Below, one piece after another: positions 1 through 6,919 of a stretch of 6,976 nucleotides of DNA (its first letter is position 1; each line of letters opens with the position of its first letter). Origin of the DNA: Actinomycetota bacterium (GTDB taxonomy: Bacteria; Actinomycetota; Humimicrobiia; Humimicrobiales; Humimicrobiaceae); assembly GCA_004376325.1 (NCBI GenBank), contig SOKC01000007.1, forward strand, positions 1 through 6,976, in the 5' to 3' direction. The notes below the pieces were generated by a model that was not told the DNA's origin, searched no databases, and saw nothing but the letters and a program-made list of their open reading frames with translations. Made by a program: the position numbers and the translations under genes.

Positions 1-1
1 G

Positions 2-2866
2 ATGAATAGAAAAAGAGATATGGAAATAAAAAGTAAAACTTACAAACCTGTACCAAATCTCACTTCTTCCAATGAAGTATCATCATGGCACACCAGGTCA
101 ATTGAAGAAGTTGTAGAATCCCTTAAAACCAATATTAAAACCGGCTTAAGTAAAAAAGAGGCAGAAGATCGGGTTGGTAACTACGGCTATAATGAACTTG
201 AAGAAAAAAAAGGAAGGACACCCTTCAGAATATTCGTCTCCCAGTTTAATGACTTTATGATATGGATACTTATTGCTGCTGCCTTCGTCTCCGGTATAAT
301 TATAAGGGAGATCACCGATGCAATAGTAATAATGATTATACTGGTGATAAATTCAGTTTTAGGCTTTGTCCAGGAATTCCGCGCTGAAAAAGCCCTTCAG
401 GCTCTAAAAGAACTTGCTTCTCCCGGCGCTCTGGTTATAAGAGATAGCCAGGAAAGCAGTATTTATTCCAAAAAACTGGTGCCCGGTGATATTATTAAAT
501 TAACTGCAGGTGATCTTGTACCGGCAGATTGCAGGATTATAGACCAGGTAAATCTCCAGGCAAATGAATCAATTATTACCGGTGAATCCATGCCGGTCAA
601 TAAAAATACAATAACTCTTTCTAAAGCGCACTTGCCTATTGGTGATAAAAAAAATATGCTCTTTAGTGGTACTGCTATTACCAGGGGAAGATGCACCACA
701 GTGGTTATAGGCACAGGTCAAAATACTGAAATTGGTAAAATAGCAAGCATGATTCAGGAAGAAGAGGAGCTTACCCCTCTTCAGATTGAATTAAAAACTG
801 TTGGTAAAAAGATTGGGATAATATGCCTGGCAGTAAGCGCGATTGTCTTTTTATCCGGGGTACTAAAAGATTATTCAGTTGCCCGGATGCTCCTTGTTGC
901 AGTAGCGCTGGCAGTTGCTGCCATACCTGAAGGACTACCGGCTATAGTTACAGTATCCCTGGCGCTTGGCGTTCAGAGAATGGCAAAGAATAACGCTATA
1001 GTCAGAAAATTAAGCTCTGTTGAAACTCTCGGCGGCGTATCCGTTATCTGTACTGATAAAACTGGAACCCTCACCGAAAATAAGATGATGGTGCGCAAAA
1101 TCTATTCAGGCTTAAAAGAGGTTAAAGATTATAATAATTTCATCGAAAGATATAATAAGGCAGACAGCAACAGCAGTAAAAAAACCTTAACTGTAGGGAA
1201 TTTAGACAGCAACAGCGCATTGAAACTTTTAATTGATAACGCTGTTTTATGTAATGATGCATATTACATAAATAAGGAAACCGGGCAGATTACCGGAGAT
1301 CCTACAGAAGTCGCACTTATTGAACTGGGCAGTTTTTATTCAATAGATAAAAACAAATTAGAAAAAGATTATCCCCGAAAACTGGAAGAGCCTTTTGATT
1401 CCGAGCGCAAGATGATGACTACCATCAGTAAAATATCAACCGGCGATAATCGCCGTAACCAAAGATATATACTGTTTTCAAAGGGAGCTCCTGAGGTAAT
1501 TGCGGGGAGATGCACCAGAATAATTAAAAATGGTAGAATAGAAAATTTAACTGATTCCGATAAAGAAAAAATCATCGAAAATAATCATACCCTTGCCGCC
1601 AAAGCAATGAGGAATCTGGCTTTTGCTTTCAAGTATCTGGATGAGCTCCCTGACGAAGAAAGAATAAAAGAGGTGGAAGAAGATCTGGTATATCTGGGTA
1701 TGGTAGGAATGATCGATCCACCGCGGCCGGAAGTATATGATGCCATTGAAAAATGCAAGAGAGCTAATATTAAAATTATTATGGTAACCGGAGACCATAA
1801 ACTAACCGCCAGGGCTATTGGAGAAGAGCTGGGAATACTTGGTCCGAAAGATAAGGTTATTGATGGCACAGAATTTGATCTTATGACCAAAGAGGAGCTT
1901 GAAAAACAGATAGAATATATAAGAATCTTTGCCAGGGTCTCCCCTTCAGATAAGGTTGGCATTGTTGAAGCTTTAAAGAAAAATCAGCATATAGTGGCTA
2001 TGACAGGGGATGGAATAAATGATGCTCCATCGCTAAAAAAGGCCGATATCGGTGTGGCTATGGGTGTAGTGGGAACCGATGTGAGTAAGGAGTCCAGCGA
2101 TATGATTTTAACTGATGATAATTTCGCCACTATAGTAAAGGCCGTAAAACAAGGAAGAGTAATATATGATAACTTAAAAAAATTTATATTATTCCTGCTG
2201 TCATGCAATATTTCAGAAGTACTTCTGATGTTTATTTGCATAGTAGTGGGTGACTATATATTCTACCTTATAACCGGAGAGAGAGGATTTCTCTATATAC
2301 CGCTGCTGCCGGTGCAAATCCTGTGGATGAATCTGATAACAGACGGCCTGCCGGCAATGGCATTAGGAATAAACCCACCTGAAAAGAATATTATGGACAG
2401 AAAAGCCACTAAAAGAAAAGAGCAGATTTTAAGCAGAAGAGGACTTACCATGGTTTTATGGCAGGGACTGGTTTTGACTTCCGGGGCACTTTTTATATAT
2501 TTTGCCGGTCCTCTATTTTTCAATAACCATGGCCTCCTCCATGACCGGGAGATTTTTCAGACCTCTGTTTTTACCACCCTGGTAATAACCCAGCTGCTTC
2601 ATACATTTAACTTCAGATTTGAAAATAAAGGTATATTCAGAAGACACATATTTGAAAATAAATATCTTAATCTTGCCGTAATTGTATCGGTTTTGCTCCA
2701 AATTGGAATAATTTATATTCCCTGGCTCCAGGGTATATTTAAAACAGCCAGCCTTGGTCTATACCATTGGTCATTAATTATAGTAAGCTCGGTAGTAACC
2801 ATTCTAATTATAAATTTTATAAATGAAACTCTTTATAAGAAAAGAAAAGCTGATACTAATAACTGA
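2..2866 (+). CDS. P2A-type calcium-transporting ATPase (SERCA/PacL-like)
   Basis: An inner-membrane pump that couples ATP hydrolysis to cation export, most likely Ca2+. The protein has 954 residues, slightly longer than typical bacterial PacL/YloB pumps of about 900. Seen in order: N-terminal cation-ATPase domain from S28-W29-H30; M1/M2 at about 86-123; actuator loop TGES at 193-196; M3/M4 with the ion-binding IPEGLPA at 308-314; phosphorylation motif DKTGT with Asp352; nucleotide-binding FDSERK (465-470) and SKGAPE (493-498); DPPR (572-575); TGD (596-598); hinge TGDGINDAP (668-676); M5-M10 at about 727-938. Residues matching SERCA calcium ligands are Glu310, Asn736, Glu739, Asn777, Thr780 and Asp781. 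The M8 ligand position carries Gln864 instead of Glu. The start is uncertain: ATG at nt 2 lies at the window edge with no upstream sequence visible, and ATG at nt 20 follows a weak purine run. Ca2+ specificity is inferred from the motifs. Confidence 0.93.
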   Translation: MNRKRDMEIKSKTYKPVPNLTSSNEVSSWHTRSIEEVVESLKTNIKTGLSKKEAEDRVGNYGYNELEEKKGRTPFRIFVSQFNDFMIWILIAAAFVSGIIIREITDAIVIMIILVINSVLGFVQEFRAEKALQALKELASPGALVIRDSQESSIYSKKLVPGDIIKLTAGDLVPADCRIIDQVNLQANESIITGESMPVNKNTITLSKAHLPIGDKKNMLFSGTAITRGRCTTVVIGTGQNTEIGKIASMIQEEEELTPLQIELKTVGKKIGIICLAVSAIVFLSGVLKDYSVARMLLVAVALAVAAIPEGLPAIVTVSLALGVQRMAKNNAIVRKLSSVETLGGVSVICTDKTGTLTENKMMVRKIYSGLKEVKDYNNFIERYNKADSNSSKKTLTVGNLDSNSALKLLIDNAVLCNDAYYINKETGQITGDPTEVALIELGSFYSIDKNKLEKDYPRKLEEPFDSERKMMTTISKISTGDNRRNQRYILFSKGAPEVIAGRCTRIIKNGRIENLTDSDKEKIIENNHTLAAKAMRNLAFAFKYLDELPDEERIKEVEEDLVYLGMVGMIDPPRPEVYDAIEKCKRANIKIIMVTGDHKLTARAIGEELGILGPKDKVIDGTEFDLMTKEELEKQIEYIRIFARVSPSDKVGIVEALKKNQHIVAMTGDGINDAPSLKKADIGVAMGVVGTDVSKESSDMILTDDNFATIVKAVKQGRVIYDNLKKFILFLLSCNISEVLLMFICIVVGDYIFYLITGERGFLYIPLLPVQILWMNLITDGLPAMALGINPPEKNIMDRKATKRKEQILSRRGLTMVLWQGLVLTSGALFIYFAGPLFFNNHGLLHDREIFQTSVFTTLVITQLLHTFNFRFENKGIFRRHIFENKYLNLAVIVSVLLQIGIIYIPWLQGIFKTASLGLYHWSLIIVSSVVTILIINFINETLYKKRKADTNN
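2715..2860 (+). repeat. Left copy of a 146-nt direct repeat (3' end of the ATPase gene)
   Basis: This stretch encodes ATPase residues 906 to 953 (end of M9, the loop and M10). It matches 6753-6898 on the same strand at a constant offset of 4038 nt, without gaps. I counted 17 mismatches in 146 positions by hand, about 88% identity. Similarity stops sharply on the 5' side (2714/6752) and fades around the stop codon. This left copy belongs to the intact gene. Confidence 0.93.
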
Positions 2867-2878
2867 TTATATGCAACT

Positions 2879-4141
2879 CTATTTTTTTTTGTAATAATCC
2901 CACCTTTTTATAAGGTAACCTTTCATTCTTTCAAATACTCCTGCATTTCCTTCCATAACAGCATCTGCTATCTCATCATCAAAATATTCGGCTTCTTTTA
3001 CAAATGAGGCAGCCCTGATGTAATAAAGAGGGACCATCGATTCCAGGATTAACTTTTTTTCCTTTTGTTTTGAAAAATTATATGCGCATGTATAATCATA
3101 GACAATTTTTGCCCAGAGCTGCACTGAAATAACCAGTTCATTTTTCTTTGACTTGCTAAAAAAAACTAAAAATTCATTATATGTTTTTTTACTAAAAACT
3201 GCTTTCCATATATCTTTATATTTCTCACAACCTTCATAGAATTTTCTAAGCATTTCATTTAAATCTATTTTTATTCTTTCTGCCTCAAAGAATTTAAAAT
3301 CACCAAATATGAATCCTTGATTGCTTTTTAGAACATTCCTCCACCTGAATTCATAGTAATTCATAAGATCAAACATGGTGCCGGTAACTTGAAGAAACAT
3401 AGGGGACAGATCTTTTCCGGGATCTTTTACATCATGTTCTTTTACCCCTAATACTGTCTGGCATACTCTAAATCCCTCATTAATTGCAATTGTTGTCATC
3501 CATATATCTATCCCAAATTTTGTTATATATGGATAACTGTTCCAGTATTTTTTCTGTAAGAAAATCTGAAGCGCTCCATTTGAAAATGCAAAATCACCAC
3601 CTATTGGCTGTCTGAGTCTTAAGCCGTATAGCGCCCTGGTAATGGGGTATACAAGAGCATTTGTGATTGTGGCATCATGCTTGTCCCTTGTATAATATGG
3701 AGTTACATAACCATAACCAAGACGTAGTACCGGATTTACAAGAGCATAACACCATTTAGGTGTTATGCTTCTGTTGTCAGAATCAGAAACAACTATAACT
3801 TTAGCTTCAAGTCTCTTTGCAACCTCAAAAATAGTCCTGAAAGCACTGCCTTTGCCGGATGGGCCTTTGTACTGAGTAGTTATAATCTCTATTCCTCTGG
3901 TTTTTCGGATTTTTTCAACTATTTCTCTTGTTCCATCAGTAGACCCGCCATCTGAATTAATTATAAGGCTTTTAAAATGAGGAAAATATTGCTTAAGACC
4001 ATTTGCAAAGTTGCTTACAACATTACCTATCGTGTTTGCATTATTAAAACTTGGTATACCAACAATAATATCTACACTCTTTAATTTTCTTATTGTTTTT
4101 AGAACTTTATCTTCAAGAAGCTCTTCGTTTTTTTCAAACAT
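2879..4141 (-). CDS. GT-A fold glycosyltransferase, glucosylglycerate/mannosylglycerate synthase-like
   Basis: A probably cytoplasmic nucleotide-sugar glycosyltransferase of 420 residues from ATG 4141-4139. I chose this start because AGGA at 4152-4155 lies 10 nt upstream of it but only 1-2 nt from the alternative GTG at 4150, which would add three residues. Seen: nucleotide-binding entry around VGIPSFN (27-33); SDGGSTDGT (63-71); GPSGKGSA (93-100); metal-binding DSD (120-122); QPIGGDFAFS (178-187); GID (210-212); a KEHD stretch with His226 as a candidate metal ligand. The QP-(I/L)-GG-(D/E), GID and YGYV..YY elements recall the mannosylglycerate synthase family (GT78) and its relatives. Residues from about 265 to 420 form a charged, aromatic-rich, probably helical C-terminal part that I cannot assign. 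It is the last gene of the probable operon. The acceptor is inferred, glycerate being the candidate; a cell-envelope glycosyltransferase is the alternative. Confidence 0.85.
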   Translation of the reverse strand: MFEKNEELLEDKVLKTIRKLKSVDIIVGIPSFNNANTIGNVVSNFANGLKQYFPHFKSLIINSDGGSTDGTREIVEKIRKTRGIEIITTQYKGPSGKGSAFRTIFEVAKRLEAKVIVVSDSDNRSITPKWCYALVNPVLRLGYGYVTPYYTRDKHDATITNALVYPITRALYGLRLRQPIGGDFAFSNGALQIFLQKKYWNSYPYITKFGIDIWMTTIAINEGFRVCQTVLGVKEHDVKDPGKDLSPMFLQVTGTMFDLMNYYEFRWRNVLKSNQGFIFGDFKFFEAERIKIDLNEMLRKFYEGCEKYKDIWKAVFSKKTYNEFLVFFSKSKKNELVISVQLWAKIVYDYTCAYNFSKQKEKKLILESMVPLYYIRAASFVKEAEYFDDEIADAVMEGNAGVFERMKGYLIKRWDYYKKK

Positions 4142-4151
4142 AATAATCACA

Positions 4152-4155
4152 TCCT
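4152..4155 (-). promoter_or_regulatory. Ribosome binding site of the GT-A glycosyltransferase
   Basis: The minus strand reads AGGA here, 10 nt before ATG 4141-4139. The in-frame GTG at 4150-4148 is too close to it to be the better start. This site decides the choice of start. Confidence 0.55.
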
Positions 4156-4244
4156 ATAAAAAATTAAAGTTTCCACATAGCCAATGGTTAATGTTTATTA
4201 AAAGACTATGATTAAATGAAATTGACAGATTAAAATATTTTTCC

Positions 4245-5222
4245 TCAAGCATATCTTGAATTATACTTTCTTCTCATGTATTCTTCTATCTCGACCATTG
4301 GAGGTCTTTCCTTCTCTTCAAGTTTTATTTGTGAAATAAAGTATTCTTTTTTAAAATAATCAATCTGACTAAATATTTTGTTTAGTTCTTTTACAATTAT
4401 TATCTTATTATAATGCTGGAGTTTTTCTAAAACTGCCTGCAGGATTCCAAAAGCCATTTTTGAAAGAGCAGAGAGTGGCTGGTTCTTATGTATTCTTCTA
4501 ATTACATTTACCTGACCAATTTTATCAAGTCCGAATTTTTCATAAATATCAATTAGCATTCCCGTTTCTACGCCATAACCGGTAAAAAACGGGATTTGCT
4601 CAAGAGTTTCCCGCCTTGCGGCGTACTCTCCTGCAAGCGGCTGCAGAATTCTACTAAGTTCAGGATAAAAAAGATTTAGAATCGGTCTTACCAGTATCTC
4701 TGTAACTCTTCCACCTTCACTTTTCATATAACTGCCATCGATTTCTAGCGGTCTTCTATAGAAAGCTTTAACTAAAAGAATTTCATCATACATAATAAGT
4801 GGACCCAGGATTCCATATATGATTTTTGAATGAAAATTTTTGATGTCTGAATCACACCAAGCAATTATATCACCATTTAAAACATGGAGACTTTTCCATA
4901 AAGCTTCACCTTTACCCTGATTTGTCCCGTATTTTTTTAATATATCCTTATGCCTGATAATCTTAAATCCAATTGATTTAACTATATCCAAAGTTGAATC
5001 AGTTGAGCCTGAATCGATAACTATAACTTCATCCAGAAGACCTTCCTGATATAATTCTTTTTTTGTAGTTCTTAATATATATTCTATTGTCTGTGATTCG
5101 TTCAATGTTGGAAGGCAAAGACTTATTTTTAGATTTTTTTTGTTTTTTATTTTTACTAATTGCCTGACATCAAATTGCAAATAATGAAAAGTATTTTTTT
5201 GATACCATTCATCAATATTCAT
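4245..5222 (-). CDS. gpgS: Glucosyl-3-phosphoglycerate synthase (GpgS, GT81)
   Basis: GpgS transfers glucose from an NDP-glucose to 3-phosphoglycerate, giving glucosyl-3-phosphoglycerate, precursor of glucosylglycerate (and of methylglucose polysaccharide in mycobacteria). The protein has 325 residues, the family's usual size. Seen: LPTLNES (37-43) in the first Rossmann strand; IDSGSTD (69-75); the GKGEA loop (103-107) with a Lys expected to contact the substrate; metal-binding DSD (124-126); GGRVTE (170-175); and the signature QPLAGEYAARRE (194-205) followed by GYGVE (215-219) and H245-K-N-Q-P-L. This GGRVTE...PL(A/G)GEYAA...GYGVE...H.N.PL order is characteristic of GT81 synthases and makes the call firm. 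ATG 5222-5220 has a perfect AGGAGG at 5231-5236, 8 nt upstream. It is the middle gene of the block: 42 nt after the GT4 gene and 103 nt before the GT-A gene. No GpgP phosphatase gene is visible nearby. Confidence 0.93.
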   Translation of the reverse strand: MNIDEWYQKNTFHYLQFDVRQLVKIKNKKNLKISLCLPTLNESQTIEYILRTTKKELYQEGLLDEVIVIDSGSTDSTLDIVKSIGFKIIRHKDILKKYGTNQGKGEALWKSLHVLNGDIIAWCDSDIKNFHSKIIYGILGPLIMYDEILLVKAFYRRPLEIDGSYMKSEGGRVTEILVRPILNLFYPELSRILQPLAGEYAARRETLEQIPFFTGYGVETGMLIDIYEKFGLDKIGQVNVIRRIHKNQPLSALSKMAFGILQAVLEKLQHYNKIIIVKELNKIFSQIDYFKKEYFISQIKLEEKERPPMVEIEEYMRRKYNSRYA

Positions 5223-5230
5223 ACTATTTA

Positions 5231-5236
5231 CCTCCT
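5231..5236 (-). promoter_or_regulatory. Consensus Shine-Dalgarno of gpgS
   Basis: The minus strand reads AGGAGG, 8 nt before the ATG at 5222. This is the strongest ribosome binding site in the window and confirms the gpgS start. Confidence 0.85.
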
Positions 5237-5264
5237 TTCCATATTTGCTATGTTTTTTCCGGTT

Positions 5265-6542
5265 TTAATTTAAGAAAGCTTTTAATTTTTTAACCAGAAA
5301 TTCAAATGAGTAAAACTTTTTAGCTATTTCATAGTTTATATTTGTTATTTTTTCCCTGTATTTTTTATCTAGTAATAATTTTAAAACTTTTTTAACACAA
5401 TCTTCATTTACCACTTTATCAATGACAATAAACTTAAAGCCTTTTTCAATTATATCTTTTAAAACTGGATAATTATTTACAAAAAGAGGTTTTTTAAATG
5501 CTGCCGCTTCTATTACCGGATTGCCAAAACCTTCAATGTCGCTGGGTAATGTTACAAGATCACATGCATTATAAAGCTCATATATATCAAAATTTTTAAA
5601 GAACTTTTTTACCCTTATTATTTTATTTCCAAACTTATAATTATTACTTAAGATTAGATTGATGTTTTTTTTGGCCGCTATCTCAATTATTTTATTAAAA
5701 TAATCCATTTCTTGTTTTTCCGGACTACCGCTTATAAAAAGAAATATTTTTCTATTGATTTTTTTGGATAATTTCTCGACAAGGTATATGCTTCTTTCAA
5801 TATTTTTCCTTCCTATAATACGTGTGGGCTGCAGAAATAAAAGATCTCTTCTATCTATCCCTAAAAAATCCCTTGCTTTATTAATAGAACTGGCATAATC
5901 ATATTTTGGATTATCAAGTATCTTAAAATTAAAAATGTTTGGAATATGTTCTGCCTTAATTTTTTTCCTTTTAAACAGTGATTCTTTTGCCTGGCTGTTT
6001 ATTACCACATGTTTAATCAAGTTTATATCAGGAGGGAAATATTTCTCTAAAATAGCACTAACATTATTATTTAAAAATTCATCTCTTTCCCAGTAAAAAT
6101 CATGGTGGCGGGTAATTGTCTTAATACCGTGCTCGGAAATTATATCATTTAAAGCAATACCAAGTGGTATATTTAGGGGAATTGAAAGCGCATTTTCAAC
6201 ACTGAAATATTTAATATTGTCTTCTGCCAGTATTTGATTAAATTTTTTCTTTATAGCATTTTTTATTACTTCTATCCTATCAATTAGGTTAAATGATTTG
6301 TAAGAATCTTTAAATTTTTCCAAATTAAAGGCATAATTCTTGATTTTAGAAATTTCAGGGTGATAGAAATCCATTTCTTCTATCAAATAATATTTTTTTA
6401 TGTTATTGGTTTTAACAAAGTCTCCTGCAATATAAATTGGTAAAAGTCCCAGTGAAAGAAAAGTTTCAGCCCATTTATCCGCCTCTATGGATACCCCGTC
6501 TATTCCACCAAGTCTTGTAGATATAATTGCTATTTTATCCAT
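5265..6542 (-). CDS. GT4 family glycosyltransferase, candidate mannosylglucosylglycerate synthase
   Basis: A GT-B fold retaining glycosyltransferase of 425 residues, probably cytoplasmic, with no signal peptide or clear membrane segment. Seen: an N-terminal acceptor-domain start with STRLGGIDGVSIEADKW (8-24), an RLGG.DGVS.E..KW pattern I associate with GT4 enzymes of the mannosylglucosylglycerate synthase type; a donor-domain entry QPTRIIGRKNIERS (238-251); and the GT4 signature EGFGNPVIEAA (337-347) with the E-x7-E pair Glu337 and Glu345. ATG 6542-6540 is preceded by GGGGGA at 6551-6556, 8 nt upstream. It is the first gene of the minus-strand operon and lies 42 nt before gpgS. Parts of the gene are very AT-rich, with long Lys/Asn/Ile-rich stretches, although composition varies along it. 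The family (GT4) is firm; the substrate is inferred from the N-terminal motif and the gpgS neighbour. Confidence 0.88.
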   Translation of the reverse strand: MDKIAIISTRLGGIDGVSIEADKWAETFLSLGLLPIYIAGDFVKTNNIKKYYLIEEMDFYHPEISKIKNYAFNLEKFKDSYKSFNLIDRIEVIKNAIKKKFNQILAEDNIKYFSVENALSIPLNIPLGIALNDIISEHGIKTITRHHDFYWERDEFLNNNVSAILEKYFPPDINLIKHVVINSQAKESLFKRKKIKAEHIPNIFNFKILDNPKYDYASSINKARDFLGIDRRDLLFLQPTRIIGRKNIERSIYLVEKLSKKINRKIFLFISGSPEKQEMDYFNKIIEIAAKKNINLILSNNYKFGNKIIRVKKFFKNFDIYELYNACDLVTLPSDIEGFGNPVIEAAAFKKPLFVNNYPVLKDIIEKGFKFIVIDKVVNEDCVKKVLKLLLDKKYREKITNINYEIAKKFYSFEFLVKKLKAFLN

Positions 6543-6550
6543 TGTATATA

Positions 6551-6556
6551 TCCCCC
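6551..6556 (-). promoter_or_regulatory. Ribosome binding site of the GT4 gene
   Basis: The minus strand reads GGGGGA here, 8 nt before ATG 6542. It is G-rich rather than the AGGAGG consensus, but spacing and position are right, and it supports the start of the first gene of the operon. Confidence 0.6.
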
Positions 6557-6688
6557 AGAATAGTCCAGTTTAACCATAATCTGTAAATGAAAAATAATAA
6601 TAACAGTTATAGCAAGAAAACGTTTACTGCTCGTTAAAGCACAAAAAGTTAAGGTCCGGTAAACCTTTTAGATTCTGAAGATAAATTT

Positions 6689-6716
6689 AATATAACTAAA
6701 TTCTATAACATAACAA
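6689..6716 (-). promoter_or_regulatory. Possible sigma-70-type promoter of the glycosyltransferase operon
   Basis: On the minus strand, TTGTTA (6716-6711) and TATATT (6694-6689) are separated by 16 nt, which fits a vegetative promoter. Transcription would start near 6683 and give a leader of about 140 nt before the GT4 gene. The region is so AT-rich that chance matches are easy, so this is only a candidate. Inside the leader, AAGGT and ACCTT (6651-6655 and 6663-6667) could form a weak 5-bp hairpin. I see no known riboswitch in the 210 nt between the GT4 gene and the ATPase remnant. Confidence 0.3.
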
Positions 6717-6752
6717 TATTATTATATTATTAAAAATAATTCCAGCCTTTAA

Positions 6753-6910
6753 ATATTCCCTGGCTCCAGGGCATATTTAAAACTGCAAGCCTGGGTTTAT
6801 ATCATTGGTCATTAATTATAGTAAGCTCTGTAGTACCGGTTCTAATTATTAATTTTATAAATGAGATCATTTATAAGAAAGGAAAAGCTGATACTGATAG
6901 CCAGTCATAA
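6753..6910 (+). pseudogene. Remnant of a second calcium ATPase gene (3' end only)
   Basis: Read in frame from 6755, this encodes PWLQGIFKTASLGLYHWSLI and continues to a TAA at 6908-6910. It corresponds to residues 906-954 of the intact ATPase, i.e. the loop before M10, M10 itself and the Lys-rich tail. The tail ends ADTDSQS instead of ADTNN. The first 27 residues are identical to the intact protein; later ones differ by T933P, I934V, T943I, L944I and R948G. Upstream the frame is open only back to a TAA at 6737-6739 and has no ATG, GTG or TTG start, so a product is unlikely. No actuator, phosphorylation or nucleotide-binding part remains. It lies in the same orientation as the intact gene, on the far side of the glycosyltransferase operon, and is convergent with the PIN-domain gene tail 9 nt further on. 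Confidence 0.92.
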
Positions 6911-6919
6911 CATTTACAA

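Noticed and set aside
463..2701. Minus-strand open frames of 62-125 codons inside the ATPase gene
   Set aside because: They lie antisense to a strongly conserved coding sequence, have no recognisable motifs and are shadows of its codon pattern.
2860..2890. Intrinsic terminator after the ATPase gene
   Set aside because: A T run exists, but the only possible stem is four A-T pairs, too weak to call.
4011..4211. Plus-strand open frame of 66 codons across the start of the GT-A gene
   Set aside because: It is antisense to the conserved nucleotide-binding start of the GT-A gene and runs into the spacer. No ribosome site or familiar sequence supports it.
4245..4259. Inverted repeat TCAAG-CATAT-CTTGA at the end of gpgS
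   Set aside because: A 5-bp stem with no following T run on the minus strand; it overlaps the last codons and is probably chance.
6591..6740. CRISPR-like or tandem repeats in the AT-rich spacer
   Set aside because: Only short runs of AAT/TTA are seen, with no unit of regular length or spacing.
6742..6749. CCAGCCTT just before the remnant, also present at 2748-2755 in the ATPase, as a junction microhomology
   Set aside because: Eight matching bases near each other are possible by chance, and the shared octamer is not in register with the main repeat (offset 3994 rather than 4038).
6740..6910. Small protein gene made from the ATPase remnant
   Set aside because: The frame is open for about 56 codons but contains no ATG, GTG or TTG start and no ribosome binding site, so a remnant is the simpler reading.
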